A stretch of DNA of 64,000 bases from the NCBI RefSeq assembly GCF_040126055.1, contig NZ_CP143541.1, positions 2,976,001-3,040,000 on the forward strand. The letters are read 5' to 3'. The notes beneath the pieces are model-generated. The model did no database searches, was not told the origin of the DNA, and worked only from the letters and a program-made list of their open reading frames with translations. This document shows, piece after piece, positions 26,127 to 35,395 of the stretch (position 1 is its first letter; each line of letters opens with the position of its first letter). A program made the position numbers and the translations under genes. This DNA is from Pseudalkalibacillus sp. SCS-8 (GTDB taxonomy: Bacteria > Bacillota > Bacilli > Bacillales > Fictibacillaceae).

Positions 26127-26582
26127 GTGCACCCATTATTAAAGAAAATGAATTATAAAAACCAGCCTGAAATTTGGATTATTAAAGCACCTGAAGAATT
26201 CGAGCCAATCATGAAGGAAATGGCTGAAGAGGTTACCATTATGGAAGACATGAAGGCAGGGAATAAGATCAACTTTATTCTGGTCTTCTCGTATGAAAAA
26301 GCAGATGTAGACCCATTCGTTCAAGAAATGCTTCCTCAGCTGGAGGAAGAGGCGATTGTATGGTTTGCCTACCCGAAAAAATCCTCAAAGCGGTATCAAT
26401 CGGATTTGACCCGTGATAACGGTTGGCAGCCTTTAGGTGATGCTGGGTTTGAAGCGGTTCGCCAGGTGGCAATCAATGACGATTGGTCTGCACTCCGGTT
26501 CAGACATGTGGATCATATCAAAACGTTAAGCCGAGAAAAGAAACGGGCGATGAGTGTGGAAGGTAAAAACCGGTCATCGTAA
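26127..26582 (+). CDS. Conserved cytoplasmic protein, DUF3052-like
   Basis: A 151-residue soluble protein starting with GTG behind AAAGGAGG. The central segment VWFAYPKKSSKRYQSDLTRD and the later VRQVAINDDWSALRFRHVD recall the DUF3052-type fold found as a stand-alone protein in many bacteria. No catalytic motif or signal peptide is apparent. It is a single gene with its own terminator between ywdH and the flotillin operon. Function is unknown. Confidence 0.7.
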   Translation: MHPLLKKMNYKNQPEIWIIKAPEEFEPIMKEMAEEVTIMEDMKAGNKINFILVFSYEKADVDPFVQEMLPQLEEEAIVWFAYPKKSSKRYQSDLTRDNGWQPLGDAGFEAVRQVAINDDWSALRFRHVDHIKTLSREKKRAMSVEGKNRSS

Positions 26583-26600
26583 AGTGAACCGCATGAAAAC

Positions 26601-26631
26601 GAGCTGGCCCAATAGGGTCAGCTCCTTTTTC
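26601..26631 (+). terminator. Terminator between convergent genes
   Basis: GAGCTGGCCC and GGGTCAGCTC pair around AATA with one G-U, followed by a run of T on the plus strand. Confidence 0.85.
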
Positions 26632-26653
26632 ACGCAGGTGGTTTTTAGGGGAA

Positions 26654-28216
26654 CTATTTCTCCGTTTTGACCAGCTCTTGCGAATCCTTTTCTCCTCTGG
26701 TTGGAACCCCTTCACGAGTCCGGGTGATTTCACGCGTTAGATCATCCACACTTGAGCGGATGTTCCCTTTTCCTGAGAAGTTTTCTATGAGCTCCTTCAC
26801 ATCAAGTCCTGATGATGCCTTCAACGATTCTTGAAGAGTAGACATCAAGTTCGTTGCATATCCGGTCACTTTATTCGCCCCTCCGGCTGCTCCGCTTCCT
26901 GTGTCAACGACTGTAATCTTATCAATATTTGAGAGAGGACTTGCTACTTCTTTCGCATACGAAGGAAGCATGTTGATGATCATATCGAGGATCGCAGCCT
27001 GACCATATTGTTCAAATGCTTCTGCAATCTTTTGTTTCGCTTCTGCTTCTGCTAAACCTTTCAGACGAATGACCTCAGCAGCCGATTCCCCTTGAGCTCG
27101 TTCTGCATCCGCTTTCGCAATACCGTCGATCCGTACTTTTTCAGCTTCAGCTCTCGCCATCGATTCCACACGGTACTGTTCAGCATCTGCTGAAGCAATC
27201 TGTTTTCGCTTTTCGGCCTCTGCCGATTGCTCCACTGCATAACGGTCCGCATCCGCTTTCTTCTTGACTTCGGAATCGTATTGTTTCTCACGACGGGCAA
27301 TTTCCTTCTCTTCAAGTTCAATCTGCTTTTGTCGCTCGATAATTTTGATCTGCATTTGTTGCTCTGTAACTTCCTGCATGGCACGTGCTTCTTCCAAGTG
27401 GTATGCCTGATCTGCTTTAGCTCTCGCATGATCCTGCTCTTGACGATATTCAGCAATCTTCAATTTGTTGATTTTCTCTGCTTCTGCAACTTCCGTGGCA
27501 CGTTCCAACTCGGACTTCTTCGCTTCTTTATCCGCCTCAGCACGCTTGATCCGGGTTTCTTTTTCAGCCTCAGCAGTCGCAATGTCGGCATCCCGCTTTA
27601 CTTGGGCGATCCGCGGTTTACCGAGTGATTCCAAGTATCCGTTCTTATCGCGAACATCTTTGATCGTGAAGGAAACTATGCACAGTCCCATTTTCGCAAG
27701 GTCTTGAGTAGCGACTCGTTGAACTTCCTGGGAGAACTTTTCACGGTTTTTATAAATCTCCTCAACCGTCATCGAGCCTAATATCGAACGAAGATGACCT
27801 TCCAACACTTCTCTCGCTTCGTTTTCACGGTCTTCTTTCGTTTTACCTAGAAATTGTTCTGCAGCCGTGGCAATCTCCCCAATCGATCCACCAATCTTAA
27901 TGATCGCCGTGCCGTCCGCCATGACGGGTACGCCCTGTTCTGTGTACACCTCAGGCGTCTGGACATCGATTTTGCTTGAGAGAAGACTTAGTGACTCAGC
28001 TTGTTGGAAGACTGGCAGTACAAATGTACCCCCGCCTCGAACAATTTTAATGCGGTTTCCTGACTCGTCAATATTGACGTTTTTTGCGCCTAAATAACTT
28101 CCTGTTACGATGAGTGCTTCATCTGGTCCAGCTGTACGGTATTTGGATACAAAAACACCGATCAGCGCCAGAAGTAAAATACCGATAATTCCACCAACAA
28201 TTAAAATGATGTTCAT
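26654..28216 (-). CDS. floT: Flotillin FloT (YuaG)
   Basis: A 520-residue flotillin that organises functional membrane microdomains. The N-terminus has one hydrophobic hairpin (IILIVGGIIGILLLALIGVF), then an SPFH/band-7 domain (about 30-200) and a long coiled coil rich in Ala, Glu and Lys repeats (about 205-400), ending in a Gly/Ala-rich stretch and an oligomerisation tail. It is the last gene of a pspA-yuaF-floT run; in B. subtilis yuaF-floT are also adjacent and belong to the SigW regulon. The SigW-like promoter at 29544 therefore fits. Confidence 0.93.
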   Translation of the reverse strand: MNIILIVGGIIGILLLALIGVFVSKYRTAGPDEALIVTGSYLGAKNVNIDESGNRIKIVRGGGTFVLPVFQQAESLSLLSSKIDVQTPEVYTEQGVPVMADGTAIIKIGGSIGEIATAAEQFLGKTKEDRENEAREVLEGHLRSILGSMTVEEIYKNREKFSQEVQRVATQDLAKMGLCIVSFTIKDVRDKNGYLESLGKPRIAQVKRDADIATAEAEKETRIKRAEADKEAKKSELERATEVAEAEKINKLKIAEYRQEQDHARAKADQAYHLEEARAMQEVTEQQMQIKIIERQKQIELEEKEIARREKQYDSEVKKKADADRYAVEQSAEAEKRKQIASADAEQYRVESMARAEAEKVRIDGIAKADAERAQGESAAEVIRLKGLAEAEAKQKIAEAFEQYGQAAILDMIINMLPSYAKEVASPLSNIDKITVVDTGSGAAGGANKVTGYATNLMSTLQESLKASSGLDVKELIENFSGKGNIRSSVDDLTREITRTREGVPTRGEKDSQELVKTEK

Positions 28217-28247
28217 GAGAACCTCCTATTAAATTAACGTTTTTTCA

Positions 28248-28790
28248 TTACATGTGAATCGAAGCACCTTCATAAGGGGCTACATGGAGGACCCCATTGT
28301 CAATGTCGATTACAAGGATTTCGGTCCCTTCTTTTATTAACGTGTTATCCAGGCTTTTGGCGGCCTTCGCAATGTTTCCGCCGTTTCCTGAGATAAGTAC
28401 CTCGCCATAACCATCAACTGGGATGGTTATGATGACTTTACCGATCCGGCCTTGTAAATCCTCAACAGCATAGGTATTTGACTCTTCAGCTGAGGACAAT
28501 GGAACAAGCACGAATATATTCAGTAACGTGACAAGCACCAAAGCTGTTACAGTCGAACCGGCCAATATTAAAAGACTGTTGAGTGATGTCAATTTCTCCA
28601 TAACAAAACCTGTACCGCTTAATAGGGTTATAAAGGAGAGGACAAGGGTAGGATTGAATAACGAATCAGACAGTACTTCAAAGATCCCTTCTAAAATATC
28701 GCTTAACAGGATGTATAGGAATGTTAGAATTCCTCCGATGATGAGACCATAGAGATAAAGCGTTTCCATGGTATTTCCGAACAGTTCCAT
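28248..28790 (-). CDS. yuaF: NfeD-family protein YuaF
   Basis: A 180-residue membrane protein: three to four hydrophobic helices (about 10-32, 45-62, 70-100) followed by a C-terminal OB-fold NfeD domain (LQGRIGKVIITIPVDGYGEV and the following strands). NfeD proteins are the regular partners of flotillins and stabilise their membrane assemblies. The ATG at 28790 follows AGGGGATTGA and lies 8 bp after the pspA stop. Length matches YuaF (about 174). Member of the membrane-stress operon. Confidence 0.9.
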   Translation of the reverse strand: MELFGNTMETLYLYGLIIGGILTFLYILLSDILEGIFEVLSDSLFNPTLVLSFITLLSGTGFVMEKLTSLNSLLILAGSTVTALVLVTLLNIFVLVPLSSAEESNTYAVEDLQGRIGKVIITIPVDGYGEVLISGNGGNIAKAAKSLDNTLIKEGTEILVIDIDNGVLHVAPYEGASIHM

Positions 28791-28798
28791 TCAATCCC

Positions 28799-29488
28799 CT
28801 ACTTGTTTGTGACGTTTGCTTTGTTAGCAAGTTTCTTTTTTAGGAGATTCAACTCTTCATCGAGTTTTGTTTTTTGAGTCATTTGCTTCAGCTCATCATC
28901 CAATGAACGGCTTTCTGCATTTAGATCTTCACTTGTTTCCGCTTCCGCTTCATAACGGAGGACCTTTTCCTCCATCCGTTTGAATCCTTGTTTTGATCCT
29001 TCACTATTGTGGATTGACATGGATCGGTTGATATTCGCTCTTGCTTTCGCTGATTGTGCACGTGATTTTAGAGAAGCTTTCTTCATTTCCATATCACGGT
29101 ATTCGGCTTTCATTTCAGTCAGCTTCCCCTTCAAATCAGCTGCTGTTTTAGACGCTTCAACATAAAGATGCTGAAGCTGCTCCGCTTCTTGCTGCAAACG
29201 GAGCTTATCCTCCAATGCTCGTTTCGCAAGATCCTCGTTCCCATCCTGCAGGGATTGCAATGCTTGCTCCTCTCTTTTCTTAACCATGTTCTCTGCTTCT
29301 TCCCACTTCAGTTTCTGAAGCTTTTCTTCCGCCATCATCTTGGCAGTCGCTTTTTCAGCCTCATGAATGTCAGATCCCATCTCGCGTAAATATTGATCAA
29401 CCATGTTAATTGGATCCTCAGCCTTATCAATCAGGCTGTTCAGCTCTGAATGAACAACTGTCTTTACTCTTTTGAAAAGCTCGAACAA
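28799..29488 (-). CDS. pspA: PspA/IM30-family phage-shock protein
   Basis: A coiled-coil protein of about 229 residues that coats and protects the stressed membrane. Family marks are the N-terminal amphipathic helix FELFKRVKTVVHSELNSLID, the nearby AEDPINMVDQYLREM and heptad-rich Glu/Lys/Ala helices to about residue 215. The frame is open to 29536, but a predicted SigW transcript starts near there, so a TTG at 29488 with GGAGG 8 bases upstream is preferred; an ATG at 29494 is the alternative. In B. subtilis pspA and yuaF-floT are separate SigW operons; here they are joined. Confidence 0.88.
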   Translation of the reverse strand: MFELFKRVKTVVHSELNSLIDKAEDPINMVDQYLREMGSDIHEAEKATAKMMAEEKLQKLKWEEAENMVKKREEQALQSLQDGNEDLAKRALEDKLRLQQEAEQLQHLYVEASKTAADLKGKLTEMKAEYRDMEMKKASLKSRAQSAKARANINRSMSIHNSEGSKQGFKRMEEKVLRYEAEAETSEDLNAESRSLDDELKQMTQKTKLDEELNLLKKKLANKANVTNK

Positions 29489-29543
29489 ATCCATCCCCTC
29501 CATTTTTTCATTGAATACGACTGATTTTAATTTCATTCTTTAT

Positions 29544-29569
29544 AACGGATAAAAATGTAAAAAGTTTCA
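29544..29569 (-). promoter_or_regulatory. SigW-like promoter of pspA-yuaF-floT
   Basis: On the minus strand TGAAAC is followed after 16 bp by CGTT. SigW promoters of B. subtilis have TGAAAC-N16-CGTA. The position gives a leader of about 45-50 bases before the chosen pspA start. Confidence 0.75.
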
Positions 29570-29613
29570 TATTTTTTCAAAATATTTCATAATAAATCAA
29601 GTTGGTAGTAAAA

Positions 29614-29643
29614 ACAAAAAAACTGCCGAAAATTTCTCGACAG
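29614..29643 (-). terminator. Terminator of the germination operon
   Basis: On the minus strand CTGTCGA pairs with TCGGCAG (one G-U) around a 7-base loop and is followed by seven T. Confidence 0.85.
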
Positions 29644-29659
29644 CCTTGCATCCCTATGT

Positions 29660-30757
29660 TTATGACGTTGTGCCAACCTCTAGGATTTTCATTTTTAAAT
29701 CAACTTTAATTGGCATTTCGGGATACTGCTCTTCCTTCCATTTTTTAAAATCTAGATTACGGACTCGATTATCGATGATACTGCCGAGCCCGAGAGGATC
29801 AATTTTATGTTCTTGGAATTTCTTTATCATTTCTTCGGCTTCTTTTTCATTGTATTTTTCAATCGTCTTTTCCATCTTCTTTATTACAGGTGGAGTAAGC
29901 TCCAAGGCGAGTGTAGGCGCATCATTGATGATACCTGTCATCGTAATTTTTATCGTGAAAGCTGGGTTGTCTTTGTCCCCATTGAAGATATATTTTACAT
30001 TCGATCCGATACTCTCTACGACAATATAACGTTTCTCAAATTCAATTTCTTGGGTTGCCTCTTTAAAGTTTTCCTTCAATAACGTAAAGGTGTAGCTTTT
30101 CTCATAAGGCGCTTTATAGACGAATTTTCCATCATTAAAAAATGCGATTCCATCCAAGGCCAATTCATCCCGGTCGTTCAACTTTAAATAAGGGAGGTAG
30201 CCGTCCATGCCTTTTCCAAAATGGGTATATAAAAATTCATGTAAGTTTGTTCTTGGAAAATTTGTGGCCGCATTCTGTTCAATGAGACCCGAAATGAATT
30301 TTCCAGTTGTTTCATTTTTTGAAATCCCTGCATCTAAAATCTCTTTCGTATTACCCTCCGTGATGGCAAGATAAATATTTCGTCCTATTCGAGGATCTCT
30401 TGCCATACTATCGATCACTGAACCGATGCCTTTTTCAGCTAATTCTGCACTGTAAAGGGCGACTTTTAGTGTTCCAATCGTAATCGGCCTTGCTGCTTTC
30501 GACTGTAATTTCGTATGAATTTGTTTGGTCGAATGTGCGGTTGACGTCAATGTTTCTTCCTCAACACCTTTTCCCTGCTCCATCCTTGAAAAATGTGGAA
30601 CAACAACAGTCCCTCTGATCTCGTCATCCTTCGCAACATCATAGCCGACAATTTGAATTAAGGACACGTCTTCGATACTGTCTCGTGGCAAACATCCTGT
30701 AACAAGTGACACTGCAAACATCGACATGAGTAACGGTGAAAATTTCTTTCGATTCAA
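29660..30757 (-). CDS. Ger(x)C-family germinant receptor lipoprotein
   Basis: A 365-residue lipoprotein of the GerAC family. The signal peptide ends in the lipobox SLVTGC (Cys22). The mature part starts with SIEDVSLIQIVGYDVAKDD, typical of the first GerC domain, and continues with ARDPRIGRNIYLAITEG and the third domain with YNEKEAEEMIKKFQEHKIDP. It is the C subunit of a nutrient germinant receptor in the inner spore membrane, with the A and B subunits just upstream. The start is a TTG that overlaps the stop of the B gene (TTGA), after GAGGGGAAAAAG. Which nutrient is sensed is unknown. Confidence 0.92.
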   Translation of the reverse strand: MNRKKFSPLLMSMFAVSLVTGCLPRDSIEDVSLIQIVGYDVAKDDEIRGTVVVPHFSRMEQGKGVEEETLTSTAHSTKQIHTKLQSKAARPITIGTLKVALYSAELAEKGIGSVIDSMARDPRIGRNIYLAITEGNTKEILDAGISKNETTGKFISGLIEQNAATNFPRTNLHEFLYTHFGKGMDGYLPYLKLNDRDELALDGIAFFNDGKFVYKAPYEKSYTFTLLKENFKEATQEIEFEKRYIVVESIGSNVKYIFNGDKDNPAFTIKITMTGIINDAPTLALELTPPVIKKMEKTIEKYNEKEAEEMIKKFQEHKIDPLGLGSIIDNRVRNLDFKKWKEEQYPEMPIKVDLKMKILEVGTTS

Positions 30758-31860
30758 CTTTTTCCCCTCACTTTATTAACAATGGTTTGAATAACCAGAA
30801 GAAATGGCAGGTATGCAGAGGTGAAATAAAATCCTACCTCCCCAAGAATGGAATTCAAGAAATCAATTTGCGTTCGATCCTGGACTACTCCACAGGTAAT
30901 GACAATAATCAACATATATCCCCATAAAACGTAGGTCTGGCGGATGTGAAACGTCCTTTTAAACGTTCGAGTAGCGCTCCAGAGACTCACACAAATATTC
31001 GGAATGATGACGAAGACGTAGATGGCGATTCCTATATATTCAAATCGTGAGATGAAGGGGAATTCGACGATCTTCCAAAGTGTAATCGTAGACCAAATGA
31101 CCTGTTTGAGCTGTCCTTCACTGTAATAAATGAAAGAAGTGATTGCAGTGCCCAGGTAAATGAATATGGCGAACATGATTCCGAATTGAGCCCATTTAAT
31201 GGATTCTGCCGGCCTCTTGATGAAAGGATAATAGATAATGAGCAGTTCAAAGCCGATATAGCTGAGAGACATGGTTTTCGCAGCCTTCAGTAAGTCCATG
31301 ATGGAAGCATCCACTACCGGAAATACGTTTTGAACATGAGAATATTGCAGAGGATAGAACTTTAGTAATATTAATGGGATTCCGAGAACCACACTAAAGA
31401 AGCAAATTCCCGTTACTGTACGTAACCCGCCCGTTACAAAGTAGCTGGCCAGGAGAACAAACAGTGCAGAAAAGACCCACACGTTCAATTGTGGGAACAT
31501 CCATAGTTGAATTAACTCAGTGAAGGTACGTAATACGGTTATACATAGCACCAAAAAATACAAGCTGACTAAAAAGCTCAAAAAACGTCCAATAATCCCT
31601 CCAAAAAGGGATTGATGAATCGCGACGATATCTCCTCCACCATTTTTCAACAGTTGATAAATGATCCAAACCAAAAAATGAACCCATACTCCTCCAAGCA
31701 ATATTGAGATCCATGAATCATATCCAGCATCCTTTACAATATATCGCTCAAAACCGAGTACACCGATACCAATTATCATGGTATGAACTAAGAAGAAGGC
31801 CATCTGAGGCGGAACCTTCAGATGATCAGGTACGGATTGCTGTAGGCTGATTTTATTCAT
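30754..31860 (-). CDS. GerB-family spore germination permease
   Basis: A 368-residue membrane protein with about ten helices, in the amino-acid/polyamine transporter superfamily (Spore_permease). The N-terminus KISLQQSVPDHLKVPPQMAF and the helix with SLSYIGFELLIIYYPFI are typical. The ATG at 31860 overlaps the stop of the A gene by 8 bp and has GAGGG upstream. In the GerA-type receptor the B subunit binds the germinant. Operon order A-B-C matches gerA, gerK and yndDEF of B. subtilis. Confidence 0.92.
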   Translation of the reverse strand: MNKISLQQSVPDHLKVPPQMAFFLVHTMIIGIGVLGFERYIVKDAGYDSWISILLGGVWVHFLVWIIYQLLKNGGGDIVAIHQSLFGGIIGRFLSFLVSLYFLVLCITVLRTFTELIQLWMFPQLNVWVFSALFVLLASYFVTGGLRTVTGICFFSVVLGIPLILLKFYPLQYSHVQNVFPVVDASIMDLLKAAKTMSLSYIGFELLIIYYPFIKRPAESIKWAQFGIMFAIFIYLGTAITSFIYYSEGQLKQVIWSTITLWKIVEFPFISRFEYIGIAIYVFVIIPNICVSLWSATRTFKRTFHIRQTYVLWGYMLIIVITCGVVQDRTQIDFLNSILGEVGFYFTSAYLPFLLVIQTIVNKVRGKS

Positions 31861-33364
31861 CAATATCCCTCTTCTCATTCATTCGATCCGAGTTGTAACG
31901 TTGAGGAACACCTGGGCGAGTCTGTAAAGGTCTGACGTTTTGTTTATTAAAAGGTAATCGGAAAAGGGCATCCTTCATATCACTGATTCGCATTGGGTAA
32001 ATAGGTGCTAAGAATGGTCTTCCTAGAGACTGAAGTCGCAGCAGGTGTCCAATCAATACACAGACCATCATCGTGACCCCAATTAAACCAAACCATTGAG
32101 CCGCCAATAAAAAAGGAAAACGGATCAATCGAACAGTATTCGCAATTTGATAGATAGGTGTCGTAAAGGAAGCCAAAGCAGCCAGCGCTACGATAATCAA
32201 GAGTACGTTGCTCGTCAGCCCTGCTTCTACTGCTGCTGTTCCAATAACAATACCTCCAACGATACCGATTGTTTGTCCAACTTTCGTTGGTAGCCGGGCT
32301 CCTGCTTCCCTCAACAATTCAATCGCAAGTTCTAGAATGATCACTTCCAATACCGGTGGAAATGGAATATCAGCTCGGGAAGTGATGATCGTCGCCATCA
32401 AATCTTCAGGGATCATATCATGATGATACGTCAAAATCGCTACGTAAAGCGGTGTAGCGATGATGGAGAAGGCGACGGAAAATAATCTTAATAAACGTAT
32501 TAGCGATGCCAAATGCCATGTTGTAAAGTAATCATCGGCTGATGAAAAGAATTCGATAAGGGTTGTCGGACACGTCAAAGCATGAGGTGATCCGTCAACG
32601 ACGATGGCGATTTTCCCTTCTGCTAATGACTCAACGACCCGGTCAGGTCGTTCCGTATCCACGAATTGGGGAAATGGAGAATTCGAATTATCCGATAACA
32701 TTTGAGAAATATAAGTACTATCGATAATTTCATCAAATTCAATGTCGCCAAGCCGCTGGCGAACCGTGTTGATGTTGTCGTCATCGGCGATACCGTCGAT
32801 ATATAAAACGCATACTCTTGATTTTGTGAGTTTTCCAACGACTATTTCATCGACTGTCAGTTCAGGAATGGGTAAGCGTTGACGAATTAAATTCAAGTTC
32901 GTATCAAGGGATTCTACAAAAGCTTCCTTCGGCCCCACTACACTGAATTCAACTTCAGGAATGCTGACTTTCCGAGTCTCAGTCGTATCGGCAGGTATGA
33001 ACAAGACTTGTTCGTCTTCTTCTTCCATTTGGATCATGACATGCCCTCGTAATAAGCTTTGTTGAATCATGTCTTGATCTTCTGTGATAAAAAGGTTTTG
33101 AACTGTTATATGATCCTTAATCTCCTTGAGCGAGGTCAAGGAGCGATTTTTTATGTCATTGAGAATATTTTCAGAAAGTATTTTAGGTTCAACTAATGTT
33201 TTTATATAAGAAATGACACACTCAGTTTGTCCAGTATGATGATACTGCACAAAATCCTTGGATTTTTTGAAGGTAGAAAGAAGATCCGTAATGGATTGAC
33301 GTTCTTCTTCTTTATTGGATTCTTCTCTTACTCTTCTCCGCTTATTCAACCATTTTGACCTCAT
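31853..33364 (-). CDS. GerA-family germinant receptor subunit A
   Basis: A 503-residue protein with a cytosolic N-terminal domain (about 1-270, including VCVLYIDGIADDDNINTV and IVVDGSPHALTCPTTLIEFF) and a membrane domain of four to five helices (about 290-455). The conserved block PFPPVLEVIILELAIELLRE is a hallmark of GerAA proteins. The C-terminus RNDRMN-type basic tail overlaps the start of the B gene. It is the first gene of the operon; no forespore promoter was assigned with confidence. The receptor would sit in the spore inner membrane and trigger ion release on binding nutrients. Confidence 0.93.
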   Translation of the reverse strand: MRSKWLNKRRRVREESNKEEERQSITDLLSTFKKSKDFVQYHHTGQTECVISYIKTLVEPKILSENILNDIKNRSLTSLKEIKDHITVQNLFITEDQDMIQQSLLRGHVMIQMEEEDEQVLFIPADTTETRKVSIPEVEFSVVGPKEAFVESLDTNLNLIRQRLPIPELTVDEIVVGKLTKSRVCVLYIDGIADDDNINTVRQRLGDIEFDEIIDSTYISQMLSDNSNSPFPQFVDTERPDRVVESLAEGKIAIVVDGSPHALTCPTTLIEFFSSADDYFTTWHLASLIRLLRLFSVAFSIIATPLYVAILTYHHDMIPEDLMATIITSRADIPFPPVLEVIILELAIELLREAGARLPTKVGQTIGIVGGIVIGTAAVEAGLTSNVLLIIVALAALASFTTPIYQIANTVRLIRFPFLLAAQWFGLIGVTMMVCVLIGHLLRLQSLGRPFLAPIYPMRISDMKDALFRLPFNKQNVRPLQTRPGVPQRYNSDRMNEKRDIDE

Positions 33365-33491
33365 TACAATATCCTCTCACGATTAGTGAAATGCTCTATA
33401 CGTACCATTTTTAACTACCGAATGATAATGTATACCACATGTTTACAGGAAAGTGGACATGGAAAAAATAGTTCGAGGAGGTGTCTGGAAC

Positions 33492-33692
33492 ATGATTTGG
33501 CTTATGTTGAGCCCTTATGTTTTAATCGTTGTGTTTTTTGCATTCGTCTATTTTTTATTGGATTTTTTCGCTATGCTGTCTTTGTCCATCTATTTGATAT
33601 GGATCATCCTTCTACCATTGGTCGTTTTTGTGGTAGACGAAAAGAATCGGGTAAAAGAGGAACAAGAAAGTGAGGAGCGAAAGAAAGTTTGA
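33492..33692 (+). CDS. Small membrane protein of unknown function
   Basis: A 66-residue protein with two hydrophobic helices (IWLMLSPYVLIVVFFAFVYF and LSLSIYLIWIILLPLVVFVV) and a charged tail (DEKNRVKEEQESEERKKV). The ATG at 33492 has GAGGAGGTG 8 bases upstream, better than the longer frame from 33453. It is transcribed away from the germination operon. A small accessory protein of germinant receptors (GerD/GerX-like role) is possible from location, but nothing in the sequence proves it. Confidence 0.6.
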   Translation: MIWLMLSPYVLIVVFFAFVYFLLDFFAMLSLSIYLIWIILLPLVVFVVDEKNRVKEEQESEERKKV

Positions 33693-33699
33693 AGAGAAT

Positions 33700-33728
33700 A
33701 AAAAAACAGCACTTCTATCAAGTGCTGT
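33700..33728 (-). terminator. Terminator of the PAS kinase gene
   Basis: On the minus strand CAGCACTT and AAGTGCTG pair around a 5-base loop and are followed by seven T. Confidence 0.9.
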
Positions 33729-33730
33729 GT

Positions 33731-35212
33731 TCATTCGTTTTCAAATTGGCTCGGAAGGGCAATTCTAAATTTAGTACCAACATTCACCATGCTTTCAACC
33801 TCGATGGTGCCTTTATGATTTTGAATGATCTTGTAGCTCATCATGAGACCTAGGCCAGTACCTTTTTCCTTCGTAGTATAGAATGGTTCCCCCAGTCGGT
33901 CTAGAAGGTCAGGAGGTATACCGCACCCTTCATCCTCAATCTCAATTCGAATTGTCGACGCCTCTCCTTTGGTCATGCGGATATACAAGTTACCGCCACT
34001 TTCCATAGACTCAATCCCATTTTTAATGAAATTGATGAATACTTGTTTCATTTGATTTTTCTCGCATAAAATAGGGGGAAGATCTTCTTCAATATCAAGG
34101 TGGATCCTGATATTTTTCATACTGGCCTGACTATCTAGCAAAATAAGGGTTTTCTTCATGATTTCCCGGATATCTTCCTTTGTCATTTGGATCGCTTGAG
34201 GCTTTGAAAGCACCATGAATTCAGAAATGATGGTTTCAATTCGTTGAAATTCACTTAAAATGACATCGAAATAATCACGATTTGTCGAGTCTTCCTTTAA
34301 AAGTTGGATAAATCCCTTGATTGCTGTCATCGGGTTCCTGATTTCATGTCCGATTCCTGCGGCAAGCTCACCGACCACCTGTAAGGTTTCTGATTTCCTT
34401 AGTGATTCCTCGAGCTTTTTCCTTTCCGTCACATCTCTTAAAATTGTGAGATGCATGTTCGGCAGGATATTGGCTCTGGTTACATTTTCAACGAATCTAC
34501 GGGTGCCGTCTTTACGTGTAATTTCAGTTTCGCTTTTTACAACGCCGTCTTCATTTAACTTTTTAAAGAATTGAGGGATTTTTTCTTGTACCTTTTTATC
34601 GAAAAGAGTAATGTGTTTTCGTTGTTTTAGTTCATCAAAAGTGAGGCCGAAAAGCTCAAGGGCTGCAGGATTCGCCTCCAAAAGGCCTTTATCATTGAAT
34701 AAAATGATCGCATCATGGGCTTCATTAAAAATTGTCGCGAATTTACTTTGACTGGACGCCACTTCTCCTTGCATTTCTTTCAACTCTGTTATATCAATTG
34801 CTGTTCCTACAACCTCGAGGGTTTGACCAAATTGTTGGAACGGAGTAAGAATGACAAAATAACTGAAATTCTTGAATGTCAATTCATAATTGACGGAGTC
34901 ACCTCTATAGGCGCGTTCATATTTCTCTCTCAAGTATGCCGTCGTTTCTTCATCAAACAAATCCTCAAGTGTTTTGCCGATGATGAAATCAGATTTAAAA
35001 TTAGTGTGTTGGAGAGGCTTCCCATTCATATAGGTGAACCGGAATTTTCCATCCGCTTCACGGATGAACTTGAAATGGATACAATTCACAAGATCAAATA
35101 CCTGTTTTACGTGTCTTAGCTCGTTCTCCAATTTGAAGTTTTCAACACTGAGCTTTTTTAAGCTTTTTAACCCTTTTTCCAGTTCTGATATTCTATAGTC
35201 AATCTTATCCAA
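33731..35212 (-). CDS. Soluble PAS-PAS sporulation-type histidine kinase
   Basis: A 493-residue cytoplasmic kinase. A coiled N-terminus is followed by a PAS domain (about 40-145), a second PAS (about 155-265, FATIFNEAHDAIILFNDKGL), the HisKA helix with the phosphorylated His in AAGIGHEIRNPMTAIKGFIQ and an HATPase domain (NFIKNGIESM, DEGCGIPPD, KEKGTGLGLMMS). This layout resembles KinA/KinE-type kinases that feed the sporulation phosphorelay. The start is TTG behind GGCGGGG. No response-regulator gene is adjacent, which agrees with an orphan phosphorelay kinase. Other targets remain possible. Confidence 0.87.
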   Translation of the reverse strand: MDKIDYRISELEKGLKSLKKLSVENFKLENELRHVKQVFDLVNCIHFKFIREADGKFRFTYMNGKPLQHTNFKSDFIIGKTLEDLFDEETTAYLREKYERAYRGDSVNYELTFKNFSYFVILTPFQQFGQTLEVVGTAIDITELKEMQGEVASSQSKFATIFNEAHDAIILFNDKGLLEANPAALELFGLTFDELKQRKHITLFDKKVQEKIPQFFKKLNEDGVVKSETEITRKDGTRRFVENVTRANILPNMHLTILRDVTERKKLEESLRKSETLQVVGELAAGIGHEIRNPMTAIKGFIQLLKEDSTNRDYFDVILSEFQRIETIISEFMVLSKPQAIQMTKEDIREIMKKTLILLDSQASMKNIRIHLDIEEDLPPILCEKNQMKQVFINFIKNGIESMESGGNLYIRMTKGEASTIRIEIEDEGCGIPPDLLDRLGEPFYTTKEKGTGLGLMMSYKIIQNHKGTIEVESMVNVGTKFRIALPSQFENE

Positions 35213-35395
35213 TGCAACCCCGCCTTATGTCTTAAGATACATAGAATAGCCACACCTAATCAAATGGGTTCGAAATGTGTAATATAAATATTTCTTTAAA
35301 TCAACACCAAATTCCTTTTTATGAACACCCTAATTTATTTGAAAACACGCAAAACAACAAAGAAGATGAAACCAACAACCATTCATTATATAATA

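Noticed and set aside
27061..27628. Long frames on both strands within floT
   Set aside because: They come from the Ala/Glu/Lys-rich coiled coil of the flotillin gene and match no family.
33386..33673. 95-codon plus-strand frame overlapping the small two-helix gene
   Set aside because: No ribosome site, and the other frame encodes two clean membrane helices after GAGGAGGTG.
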